Shown here one piece after another: positions 1-6,736 of a stretch of DNA of 22,644 bases. The stretch's first letter is position 1, and each line of letters starts with the position of its first letter. The position numbers and the translations under genes were made by a program. The stretch comes from SVTX01 sp045632305 (GTDB taxonomy: Bacteria; Bacillota; Clostridia; Oscillospirales; CAG-272). The stretch covers positions 1 through 22,644 of the forward strand of contig JAZQWL010000001.1 in the NCBI GenBank assembly GCA_045632305.1, in the 5' to 3' direction. The notes beneath the pieces are model-generated. The model saw nothing but the letters and a program-made list of their open reading frames with translations. It made no database searches and was not told where the DNA came from.

Positions 1-66
1 TAAACACTCCTACAAGGCTCTAATCTTTACTTACAGAAAGGAAAGAACTCTTTTTATGCAAAAAAA

Positions 67-96
67 AGGTCTGACACGATTGTATCAAACCTTTGC
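67..96 (-). terminator. Rho-independent terminator, minus strand
   Basis: The arms AAAGGT..GACAC and GTATC..ACCTTT pair over about 13 positions with two mismatches around a GATT loop. On the minus strand the hairpin runs into a stretch of eight T. It lies directly after the decayed tRNA-Leu 3' end at 102-129, so it may once have ended that tRNA transcript. Confidence 0.6.
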
Positions 97-101
97 TTTT
101 C

Positions 102-129
102 TTTTGGTGCGGAAAACGCAGACTTGAAC
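102..129 (-). pseudogene. Decayed tRNA-Leu 3' end fragment (copy A)
   Basis: This segment matches the 3' end of the intact tRNA (433-459): TTTTGGTGCGGAAAACG is identical, followed by GACTTGAAC with a one-base length change between the two blocks. It keeps CCA, the discriminator, the 3' acceptor strand and part of the T arm. The 5' half is not present as an intact gene, so no functional tRNA can form. Confidence 0.65.
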
Positions 130-203
130 AACGTTCGCTTCGCTCACTACGCGCCCTGCAAGCAGGTCGCCCGTATGGCGCACACGTGCGGCTTGCGGTT
201 TGT

Positions 204-242
204 GAAGCGTTTGCAGAACGAAAAAATAAAGGGTAGCTAATG
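204..242. repeat. 39-bp direct repeat, copy 1
   Basis: Identical over 39 bases to 382-420. Copy 2 contains the distal arm of the functional tRNA-Leu terminator. In copy 1 the matching arm is missing because the sequence jumps straight into a tRNA 3' fragment, so this copy cannot form the terminator hairpin. Confidence 0.9.
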
Positions 243-264
243 CGGAAAACGGGACTTAGAACCG
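241..264 (-). pseudogene. Decayed tRNA-Leu 3' end fragment (copy B)
   Basis: TGCGGAAAACGGGACTT matches the intact tRNA 3' end, then diverges after an inserted A in the T loop region. It lacks the encoded CCA and the terminator arm found behind the intact gene; about 20 bases are deleted at the junction with the 39-bp repeat. It looks like a degraded partial duplication of the tRNA-terminator junction. Confidence 0.65.
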
Positions 265-381
265 AGATTTGTCGCGTTGCTTCCGCAACATCAAATGCGC
301 CAAATCAAGCGAACGCAAGCATTCGCTTCGCATCAAAATTCAAATGTCTAACGCCGCCATTTGAATTTTCTAAGGGTTTAA

Positions 382-420
382 GAAGCGTTTGCAGAACGAA
401 AAAATAAAGGGTAGCTAATG
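382..420. repeat. 39-bp direct repeat, copy 2
   Basis: Identical to 204-242. The last 20 bases are the distal arm and loop of the functional tRNA-Leu terminator. Confidence 0.9.
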
Positions 421-434
421 CTACCCTTTATTTT
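401..434 (-). terminator. Terminator of tRNA-Leu
   Basis: A perfect 15-bp stem (AAAATAAAGGGTAGC with GCTACCCTTTATTTT) closes an ATTA loop. On the minus strand it is followed by a T-rich run. It starts immediately after the encoded CCA of the tRNA, as expected for a monocistronic tRNA transcript. Confidence 0.85.
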
Positions 435-435
435 T

Positions 436-520
436 TGGTGCGGAAAACGGGACTTGAACCCGTACGGTGTAAACCACACGCCCCTCAAACGTGCGCGTCT
501 GCCAGTTCCGCCACTTCCGC
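436..520 (-). tRNA. tRNA-Leu, anticodon GAG
   Basis: The minus strand folds into a class II (long variable arm) tRNA. The acceptor strand GCGGAAG pairs with TTTCCGC, with discriminator A and a genomically encoded CCA. The anticodon stem CACGT/GCGTG closes a seven-base loop TTGAGGG, which puts GAG at positions 34-36 to read CUC and CUU leucine codons. The T arm contains GGTTCAAGTCC. It is a single-gene transcript with its own consensus promoter upstream and a strong terminator behind it. The 3' end is duplicated twice downstream, a pattern often left by integrative elements that use tRNA ends. Confidence 0.94.
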
Positions 521-539
521 ATGTCTTGACGACTTTGTT

Positions 540-568
540 ATTATACTACAAAAATCGTATTTTGTCAA
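540..568 (-). promoter_or_regulatory. Promoter of tRNA-Leu
   Basis: On the minus strand TTGACA and TATAAT are separated by exactly 17 bases, a full sigma-A consensus. The -10 box ends about 20 bases before the mature tRNA 5' end. Confidence 0.9.
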
Positions 569-648
569 TATGTTTTTGAAAATTATTTTGAAAAATTTCC
601 AAAATGAACAGGTGTAGGTTTTGTTGAGTGAAGTATCTTATTTTAAAG

Positions 649-778
649 CCTTCTCCAGCGGAGAAGGGGGACCATCGAAGATGGTGGATGAGGAGAGCAG
701 TTTACATATAGCAATCAATATAGGGATCTCCTCATCCGTCTTTGCCCTTGGCAAATCCACCTTCTCCGCTGGAGAAGC
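649..778. repeat. Paired-hairpin inverted repeat element (BIME/MITE-like)
   Basis: There are two inverted arms. The left arm contains CCTTCTCC-AGC-GGAGAAGG (649-667), a second hairpin ACCATC-GAA-GATGGT (671-685), then GGATGAGGAGA (686-696). The right arm is the mirror: TCTCCTCATCC (727-737), hairpin TTTGCC-CTT-GGCAAA (741-755), then CTTCTCC-GCT-GGAGAAG (761-777). The outer hairpins and the 11-bp blocks are near-perfect reverse complements. The inner hairpins share the 6-3-6 geometry but differ in sequence. This style of short palindromic unit is common between genes of gut Clostridia. No transposase is present. Confidence 0.8.
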
Positions 779-808
779 TGAATTCGGAGGCGAACCTAGG
801 TCCATATA

Positions 809-844
809 AAAAATGAAGTCAGACGGACGTCTGACTTCATTTTT
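809..844 (-). terminator. Terminator of the acn-icd-cyuA operon
   Basis: A perfect 16-bp stem (AAAAATGAAGTCAGAC with GTCTGACTTCATTTTT) with a four-base loop is rich in T on both sides. It begins at the stop codon of the cysteine desulfidase gene, so the stop lies at the base of the hairpin. Confidence 0.85.
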
Positions 845-2121
845 TAACAATTAATCATAATCTCAATAATCTTGGAATCCGTTTCCTTCATGCCGTCGTG
901 ACCGAGGAGGGAGATGTTTTCGATTGTCTTTTCAACACCACGGCCGACAAGACCGTCACCACCGAAGAATTGGCAATTTTCGTTGAACATTTCAAAGCCC
1001 ATAATACCCGCGTCGACCGACATCGCGATCTTTGCCGCGCAGCTTGCCTTTGCTCCGTCGCAAACGATGCCGCTTGAAATGGCAAGCGCGTTAACTATCG
1101 TATGATTTATAGCTCTGAGATTGCCCGTAAGGAGATAAGCTATTCCCGCTCCTGCGCCCGCGCCTGCGCTTACCGCTCCGCAATATGCGGAAAGACGGCC
1201 TATGCCGTGCTTTAAGTGCAGAGTTACGAGATTCGAGATAAGGAGAGCGCGATAAAGCTCCTCTTTTGTTTTGCCGTAATGCTCGGCGTATGTAATTACG
1301 GGGATGGAGGTCGTCATACCTTGATTGCCACTTCCAGAGCAGATGATCACGGGCATATCGCAGCCGCCCATTCTGGCGTCGGAGCCCGACGCGGCGTATG
1401 CTTTGGCACGTGTTCTCGGGGAATTATCGCGTTTTGCGATTATCTGACCGATCCTAGCACCGTAATTATTTTCCATACCGTGCTTGGAAATTGCTGTATT
1501 ATATTCGATCTGGCGGTCAAGAATATGGCGCACGTCGTCAATATTTACCACGTTAGCGAAATCGAAAATATTACTTACAAGAAGAAGGGAATAGTCAAGC
1601 TCCTCCTCGCAGTCGCAGACGTTGTTTTTGCTTGTGAATACGGTCTCACCGTTTTTTTGGATCTTGACGATATTCGTATGCTCGCCGCAGATACGAACGC
1701 TTGCGGTGTTGTGATCGCTATCCGTTACGGTAACGATCATATCGAGCGCGTCGCAGGACGAAAGAGCCGAGAGAGAGAAGGACATATCCTTCATTTTCTT
1801 CTCAAGTGATTCCGTCTCATCGGGTGTTACTCGGGAGATAACCTCGAGCTTAAGCTCGGGATCACCGAAAAGCGCGCCGAGAGCGACTGCAACCTCAATA
1901 CCTCGCATGCCGCCGCTATTGGGTACGACAACGCTCTTTACGTTTTTGATAATATTTCCGCTGACCTCGATGTCAATATGAACGGGATCGGCGCCGAGAG
2001 TTTTGCGGGCAACCGCCGCGCAGTAGGCAAGCGCGATCGGTTCGGTGCAGCCCATAGCGGGAACGAGCTCGCGTTCGAGAATTTTAATATACGTTCTGTA
2101 AACGTTTGAGTTCTGATCCAT
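844..2121 (-). CDS. cyuA: L-cysteine desulfidase (YhaM/CyuA family, formerly UPF0597)
   Basis: This 425-residue cytoplasmic enzyme is predicted to break L-cysteine into pyruvate, sulfide and ammonia using an oxygen-labile [4Fe-4S] cluster rather than PLP. The N-terminal GCTEP motif puts a cysteine at residue 25, the position reported as the catalytic base in the archaeal enzyme MJ1025. Three further cysteines at about 314, 354 and 361 are spaced 40 and 7 apart, the spacing of the cluster ligands in that protein as I recall it. Glycine-rich helices (about 310-330) and the IVCDGAKASC block are typical of the family, which is also related to the serine dehydratase alpha fold. It is the last gene of the operon, starting 4 nt after the preceding stop codon with no clear ribosome binding site, so translational coupling is likely. 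Release of sulfide or pyruvate from cysteine is family knowledge, not shown here; a related beta-eliminase activity is possible. Confidence 0.88.
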   Translation of the reverse strand: MDQNSNVYRTYIKILERELVPAMGCTEPIALAYCAAVARKTLGADPVHIDIEVSGNIIKNVKSVVVPNSGGMRGIEVAVALGALFGDPELKLEVISRVTPDETESLEKKMKDMSFSLSALSSCDALDMIVTVTDSDHNTASVRICGEHTNIVKIQKNGETVFTSKNNVCDCEEELDYSLLLVSNIFDFANVVNIDDVRHILDRQIEYNTAISKHGMENNYGARIGQIIAKRDNSPRTRAKAYAASGSDARMGGCDMPVIICSGSGNQGMTTSIPVITYAEHYGKTKEELYRALLISNLVTLHLKHGIGRLSAYCGAVSAGAGAGAGIAYLLTGNLRAINHTIVNALAISSGIVCDGAKASCAAKIAMSVDAGIMGFEMFNENCQFFGGDGLVGRGVEKTIENISLLGHDGMKETDSKIIEIMINC

Positions 2122-2125
2122 CTTA

Positions 2126-3046
2126 TTATTTGAAGAGCGGGTTTGTGTAAACGCCGTCGTCGATGAGCTTTTTGAAGGATTCGATCACGTAATCCTTGTC
2201 TTCCTTGTAGGTTACGCCGAACCACTTATCATTCGTGCGGATAACCTTAACTGTTGCCTTGCCTGCCTTTACAAGATCACCGATAGTCATGGGAAGAAGG
2301 AATTCCGCCTTCATTTCGTTTGCGTTACCGTCAGCGAGAAATTCGATGAACTTGTCTTCAAGTGTATCAACAAACTTTTCGGAGAATGCCCACATATTCA
2401 TGGAGGTGAGTGTATCGGGGGCAATGGTGATCTTACCGTCTGCTGCATTTTCGCCCGTGATGACACCGTCAACCTTCTGAATGCTGCTTGTTTCGTCAAT
2501 GCGAGTAAGGTAGCCATCGGCGTTTGTCTTACAGATACCGCGAGTAACCGTGCCGTTCTCGGAAAGTGTGTTTTCAAGAATGAAGCCGGGCATTACCATG
2601 TCAAGCACGTCACCCTCAGTGTTCATTTCGTTTACGATATAATCGTGAAGAACCTTGAAGCACTCCTTGCCGTAGTAGTCGTCTGCGTTGATAACTACCG
2701 CGGGATTTGTAAGGATTCCACGGCAGGAGAGAACTGCGTGACCTGTGCCCCAGGGCTTTGTTCTACCCTCGGGATTCTTAAATCCGCCGGGAAGGTTTTC
2801 CACTTCCTGGAAGGCATATTTGCAAGGGCAGATCTTTTCGATTCGCTCACCTATGATTCTTCTGAAGTCCTCTTCAAGATCGTGTCTTATGATAAAAAGC
2901 ACGTCATCAAAGCCCGCCTCGAGAGCGTCGTGAATGGAGTAGTCCATAATGATCTCGCCCGCAGGACCTACGGGAGCTAACTGCTTGATGCCGCCGCCAA
3001 AACGCGAGCCGATGCCCGCCGCCATAATTACAAGTGTGGTTTTCAT
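2126..3046 (-). CDS. Nucleotidyltransferase family protein, substrate unknown
   Basis: A 306-residue soluble protein with a nucleotidyltransferase (GT-A-like) fold, resembling sugar-1-phosphate nucleotidyltransferases. The N-terminus MAAGIGSRFGGGIKQL is a variant of the nucleotide-binding signature GxGxR...PKxL with the usual Pro-Lys-Pro replaced by Gly-Ile-Lys-Gln. GTGHAV (about 100-105) fits the uridine or guanosine loop, and NADDYYG (about 120-126) supplies the metal-binding Asp. No left-handed beta-helix or hexapeptide acyltransferase domain follows, so it is not GlmU-like. A good AAAGGAG site precedes the ATG. It lies 23 nt after icd and 4 nt before the cysteine desulfidase gene, so it is co-transcribed with them. 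Its sugar or other substrate cannot be told from sequence, and the neighbours do not indicate a cell-surface role. Confidence 0.82.
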   Translation of the reverse strand: MKTTLVIMAAGIGSRFGGGIKQLAPVGPAGEIIMDYSIHDALEAGFDDVLFIIRHDLEEDFRRIIGERIEKICPCKYAFQEVENLPGGFKNPEGRTKPWGTGHAVLSCRGILTNPAVVINADDYYGKECFKVLHDYIVNEMNTEGDVLDMVMPGFILENTLSENGTVTRGICKTNADGYLTRIDETSSIQKVDGVITGENAADGKITIAPDTLTSMNMWAFSEKFVDTLEDKFIEFLADGNANEMKAEFLLPMTIGDLVKAGKATVKVIRTNDKWFGVTYKEDKDYVIESFKKLIDDGVYTNPLFK

Positions 3047-3069
3047 TTTATTTCTCCTTTGAGGGTAAA

Positions 3070-4287
3070 TTAAGCTGTAAGTGATTTTTCAAGACGCGAT
3101 TTGATCTCAAGAATGAATTCGCGTGTGTTTACGGTTTTTGTCGGTGTTCCCGCATCAACGAGTCCCGAGAGGTCGCGAGTCATAATACCCGCGTTCAGCG
3201 TATCGATACAAGCCGATTCAAGCTTGTTTGCAAAATTAACAAGCTCGGGGAGGGCATCAAGCTCGCCGCGTTTACGGAGCGCACCGCTCCAGGCGTAGAT
3301 TGTCGCCATGGGGTTTGTGGAGGTTTCCTCACCCTTAAGATATCTGTAATAGTGGCGAGTAACCGTTCCGTGAGCCGCCTCGTATTCGTATTTTCCGTCG
3401 GGGGATACGAGAACGCTTGTCATCATTGCGAGCGAGCCGAATGCGGTAGAGACCATATCCGACATAACGTCGCCGTCATAGTTTTTGCAAGCCCAGATGT
3501 AGCCACCCTCACTTCTTATCACGCGAGCAACCGCATCGTCGATAAGAGTGTAGAAGTACGTAATTCCGAGCTCCTCGAATTTTGCTTTATATGTTGTGTT
3601 ATAGATGTCCTCGAAAATGAGCTTGAAGGTCTGGTCGTACTGCTTGGAGATAGTATCCTTTGTAGAGAACCAGAGATCCTGCTTTGTATCGATCGCAAAC
3701 TTGAAGCAGGAGTGCGCGAAGGAAATGATAGATGAATCCTTATTGTACTGTCCCTGAAGTACACCCGGACATTCGAAATTGTAAATTTCCTTGGAAAATT
3801 CCTCGCCGCTCTCACCCTTGAAGGTAAGAGTTGCAATTCCCGCCTCGGGAACTCTGTATTCCGTTGCCTTGTAAACGTCGCCGTACGCGTGACGGGCGAT
3901 GGTAATGGGCTTTTTCCAATTGCGGACAACCGGCTTTATGGAATCAATAAGAATGGGCGCGCGAAAAACGGTGCCGTCGAGAATTGCGCGGATAGTTCCG
4001 TTCGGGGATTTCCACATTTCAGAAAGATTGTATTCCTCAACTCTTTGCTTATTGGGTGTGATTGTCGCACACTTAACTGCAACGCCGTATTTTTGCGTGG
4101 CGTACGCCGAGTCGAATGTAACCTTGTCGCCTGTTTTCTCTCTTTCGGGCAAGCCGAGATCGTAGTATTCGGTTTTGAGCTCTACAAATGGATGGAGAAG
4201 CTCGTCCTTGATCATCTGCCAGATGATCCTTGTCATTTCGTCACCGTCCATCTCGACGAGCGGTGTTGTCATTTTTATCTTTTCCAT
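3070..4287 (-). CDS. icd: Isocitrate dehydrogenase, NADP-dependent (eukaryote-like type)
   Basis: 405 residues; oxidatively decarboxylates isocitrate to 2-oxoglutarate. The sequence belongs to the homodimeric subfamily that includes human IDH1 and IDH2 rather than the E. coli Icd type. Substrate residues fall at the same numbers as in human IDH1: SPNGTIR at 94-100, Arg109 in GTVFRAP, and Arg132 in ARHAYGD. Metal-binding Asp residues lie in TLIDDAVA and NYDGDVMSD. EAAHGTVTRHY carries the Arg-His pair associated with NADP preference, inferred by family comparison. It starts 32 nt after the aconitase stop and shares its transcript. Together they form the citrate-to-2-oxoglutarate branch, probably for glutamate supply. 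The ribosome binding site is weak (GAAGA). Confidence 0.95.
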   Translation of the reverse strand: MEKIKMTTPLVEMDGDEMTRIIWQMIKDELLHPFVELKTEYYDLGLPEREKTGDKVTFDSAYATQKYGVAVKCATITPNKQRVEEYNLSEMWKSPNGTIRAILDGTVFRAPILIDSIKPVVRNWKKPITIARHAYGDVYKATEYRVPEAGIATLTFKGESGEEFSKEIYNFECPGVLQGQYNKDSSIISFAHSCFKFAIDTKQDLWFSTKDTISKQYDQTFKLIFEDIYNTTYKAKFEELGITYFYTLIDDAVARVIRSEGGYIWACKNYDGDVMSDMVSTAFGSLAMMTSVLVSPDGKYEYEAAHGTVTRHYYRYLKGEETSTNPMATIYAWSGALRKRGELDALPELVNFANKLESACIDTLNAGIMTRDLSGLVDAGTPTKTVNTREFILEIKSRLEKSLTA

Positions 4288-4319
4288 AATTGTGTCTTCA
4301 ATTCGTTATTTTAATTCGT

Positions 4320-6566
4320 TTATTTGAGATTTTTGTTCTTGTAGTAGTTCATAAGACAGCCGTCGAGAAGTATCTGTCTTTCCTCGTCGGTAAGTCCTAC
4401 GATATTGAGCTTGATACTGTGCTTTTCACCGTTTTTTGTAAGAACCGTCGCATTGAACACGGTTTCCTTTGCCGCGAGCTTTTCTCTTATACCCTCAACG
4501 AAAACGAGGTCGCCCTCGGTATAATTGAAGGGTGTATCCGCGTCAAGTGTGAAGGGCATAATGCCCCAGTTTATACAGTTTGAGCGGTATCTCTTCGTCG
4601 CAAATTCGTAGCAAATGTTACCGAATCCACCAAGTACCTTCTGGCAGGATGCAGCTTGCTCTCTTGCCGAGCCGTCACCGGGCTTGTTTGCAAATACGCA
4701 GGAGCCAAACTGTGTGCTGCCAATGAGTGATTCCGCGTCACCGAGGGTGGAGAGCGCGGCTTTGAGCTTGTCGCTCGGCTGACCGTTACGGCGCGCCTTT
4801 TCTTCTTCGGCTACCGCCTTTGCAAGCGGAACATAGCTTGGGCAACGTCTTGAGAGTGTAAACTCTGAAAGGCGAACGGGATTGGAGCGCAGAGACGAGG
4901 TTTCACCCGAGGGGATAAGCTCGTCAGTTGTGGTTACGGGATCGTGAATTACGGCACAAAGCTCGAGCAAGAGATTGTCGGAGAGCTCGTACTGCTCGGG
5001 CCAGCTTGTGATGTTCGGGCCGAGGATAAGCTCTTCGTTCGGATCGGGCTTGCCGAAGCCGTAGTAAATTCTCTTTTCGTAAACCGATTTATCGAATTCG
5101 TACTCCATAGGAGTGAAATTATAGTCAATATCTGTTGCGGGGGTGATTCTGCCGCCGTTTGCCGCAGTTGCCGCGATGGAACGGGCATCCATCAGCGCTA
5201 CGCCCGAGATCTGTCCCTCACCCGGCTTTGAGCCCTCGCGGTTGGGGAAGTTTCTTGTCGTATGGCGAAGGGAAAGGCCGTTATTCTGGGGAACGTCACC
5301 CGCGCCAAAGCAGGGACCGCAGAACGAGGGCTTGATAACAACGCCATTTTCAAGCAAGGATGCAGTAACACCCTTTCTTGTAAGGTCAAGAGAAACGGGA
5401 ATACTTGTGGGGTAAACGGACATATTAAAGTAGCTGTTACCGATGTTACCTGTCTTGAGGATTTCAGACGCCTCGCATATTGATTCAAACATACCACCCG
5501 AGCAGCCCGCGATTATACCCTGATCGGCAAGAACTGATCCGTCGGGGAGGATCTTTGATACAAGGTCAAACTTTGACTTGGGGAACTTCACCTTTGCTTC
5601 TTCTTCAACACCCTTGAGGATTTCTTCTGCGTTTTCGCAAAATTCCTTGATTGTATAAGCGTTTGAGGGGTGGAAGGGGAGCGCAATCATACATTCTTCG
5701 GTCGAGAGGTCGATTTCGATCAAGGAATCGTAGTAAGCAACTCCGCGGGGAGAGAGCTTCTTGTAATCGTCGGGACGGCCGTGTGTTTTGTAATGCGCCT
5801 CAACCACCTCGTCGGTTTCCCAGATGGAAGAAAGACAAGTTGTTTCGGTCGTCATAACGTCGATGCCGTTACGGAAATCGATGGAAAGATTCTTCACGCC
5901 CTCGCCAACGAATTCAAGAACCTTGTTCTTGACAAAGCCGTTTTTGAACGTGGCGCGGATAAGGGAGAGCGCGATATCGTGAGGGCCGACGCCTTTTCGG
6001 GGCTTACCCTTGAGGTGAACGAGTACCACCTCGGGAGCTTTTATGTCGTATGTGTCGCAAAGGAGCTGCTTTACAAGCTCGGGGCCGCCCTCACCGACGC
6101 CCATAGTACCGAGCGCTCCGTAACGTGTGTGGGAATCCGAGCCGAGAATCATTTTGCCGCACGCGGCAAGCTCCTCGCGAGCATAGGAATGAATTACCGA
6201 CTGATTGGCGGGAACATAGATGCCGCCGTATTTTTTAGCGGCTGAAAGACCGAAAACGTGGTCATCCTCGTTGATTGTGCCACCAACTGCGCAAAGACTG
6301 TTGTGACAGTTTGTGAGCGCGTAAGGAATGGGGAATTCTGTAAGACCGCCGATCCTCGCGGTCTGAATGATTCCGACGTATGTTATATCGTGAGAAACCA
6401 TAGCATCGAACTTGATCTTGAGATCGTCATATATTCCGCTCATGTTGTGAGAGCACAAAATTTGCGCGGCAATGGTATTCAGCTTTGCCTCGTTTTTATT
6501 TATATCTGACGAAAAAGAAATTTCTCCGTTGCAGTAAAATACGCCGTCGTTATGTAAGGTTATCAT
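4320..6566 (-). CDS. acn: Aconitate hydratase (aconitase)
   Basis: A 748-residue [4Fe-4S] enzyme interconverting citrate and isocitrate via cis-aconitate. Cluster cysteines are visible at about 355 (AGCSGG) and in the CxxC pair at about 416 and 419 (SFCGPC). LGSDSHT at about 142-147 and RNFPNREG at about 438-445 are active-site segments. A C-terminal swivel domain is recognisable by NCINWGIMPF. The length fits the mitochondrial or Bacteroides-like aconitases rather than the approximately 900-residue AcnA. The ATG follows a G-run instead of a clean AGGAGG. It is the first gene of a four-gene operon behind a TTGACG-17-TATAAT promoter, with isocitrate dehydrogenase directly after it. Some aconitase-family hydratases use other substrates, but the icd linkage strongly supports aconitase. 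Confidence 0.93.
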   Translation of the reverse strand: MITLHNDGVFYCNGEISFSSDINKNEAKLNTIAAQILCSHNMSGIYDDLKIKFDAMVSHDITYVGIIQTARIGGLTEFPIPYALTNCHNSLCAVGGTINEDDHVFGLSAAKKYGGIYVPANQSVIHSYAREELAACGKMILGSDSHTRYGALGTMGVGEGGPELVKQLLCDTYDIKAPEVVLVHLKGKPRKGVGPHDIALSLIRATFKNGFVKNKVLEFVGEGVKNLSIDFRNGIDVMTTETTCLSSIWETDEVVEAHYKTHGRPDDYKKLSPRGVAYYDSLIEIDLSTEECMIALPFHPSNAYTIKEFCENAEEILKGVEEEAKVKFPKSKFDLVSKILPDGSVLADQGIIAGCSGGMFESICEASEILKTGNIGNSYFNMSVYPTSIPVSLDLTRKGVTASLLENGVVIKPSFCGPCFGAGDVPQNNGLSLRHTTRNFPNREGSKPGEGQISGVALMDARSIAATAANGGRITPATDIDYNFTPMEYEFDKSVYEKRIYYGFGKPDPNEELILGPNITSWPEQYELSDNLLLELCAVIHDPVTTTDELIPSGETSSLRSNPVRLSEFTLSRRCPSYVPLAKAVAEEEKARRNGQPSDKLKAALSTLGDAESLIGSTQFGSCVFANKPGDGSAREQAASCQKVLGGFGNICYEFATKRYRSNCINWGIMPFTLDADTPFNYTEGDLVFVEGIREKLAAKETVFNATVLTKNGEKHSIKLNIVGLTDEERQILLDGCLMNYYKNKNLK

Positions 6567-6608
6567 AGCGTTGCCCCCAATCTGGCTTAAATAATAATAG
6601 TTATGATA

Positions 6609-6637
6609 ATTATATCACTATTTTGAATTGCCGTCAA
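6609..6637 (-). promoter_or_regulatory. Promoter of the acn operon
   Basis: On the minus strand TTGACG and TATAAT are separated by 17 bases, about 43 bases ahead of the aconitase ATG. It is divergent to the glycosyltransferase promoter, leaving about 40 bases between the two -35 boxes for any shared control. Confidence 0.85.
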
Positions 6638-6676
6638 CCCTTACGCGCATGTTTGTGTTGATTTTTAATGGAATAA

Positions 6677-6705
6677 TTGATAGATAACAGGGTCAATAAT
6701 ATAAT
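6677..6705 (+). promoter_or_regulatory. Promoter of the glycosyltransferase gene
   Basis: TTGATA, a 17-base spacer and TATAAT lie 31 bases ahead of the ATG, with a GGAG ribosome binding site in between. Confidence 0.85.
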
Positions 6706-6736
6706 GTGAATATCAATATTTTACGGAGATTTTGAA

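Larger units (their letters stand above)
1..435. other. Gene-free repeat-rich stretch downstream of tRNA-Leu
   Basis: No open frame with a ribosome binding site or recognisable protein is visible. The stretch contains a minus-strand terminator hairpin (67-96), two decayed copies of the tRNA-Leu 3' end (102-129 and 241-264), two identical 39-bp repeats (204-242 and 382-420), and several small palindromes: CCTGC/GCAGG near 155-166, GTTGC/GCAAC near 275-289, AAGCGAA/TTCGCTT at 307-328, and a perfect 12-bp stem at 335-369. It looks like insertion or duplication debris accumulated behind a tRNA gene. Confidence 0.7.
521..843. other. Intergenic region between tRNA-Leu and cysteine desulfidase
   Basis: This holds the tRNA promoter (540-568), about 80 bases of AT-rich sequence with nothing recognised, a paired-hairpin inverted repeat (649-778) and the terminator of the cysteine desulfidase operon (809-844). 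Short reading frames across the repeat have no ribosome binding site and merely translate the palindromes. Confidence 0.75.

Noticed and set aside
1..435. CRISPR array or small coding genes
   Set aside because: There are only two copies of the 39-bp repeat and no regular spacers; the repeats derive from the tRNA-terminator junction. No frame with start signals is present.
435..617. A 60-residue plus-strand reading frame
   Set aside because: It is the antisense translation of the tRNA-Leu gene and its promoter; frames starting like this are familiar spurious annotations over tRNAs.
621..850. Short reading frames on both strands over the inverted repeat
   Set aside because: They translate the palindromes, have no ribosome binding sites, and one runs through the operon terminator.
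1216..1809. A 197-codon plus-strand frame
   Set aside because: It lies wholly antisense to the cysteine desulfidase gene, which has conserved catalytic cysteines; no start signal and no recognisable domain.
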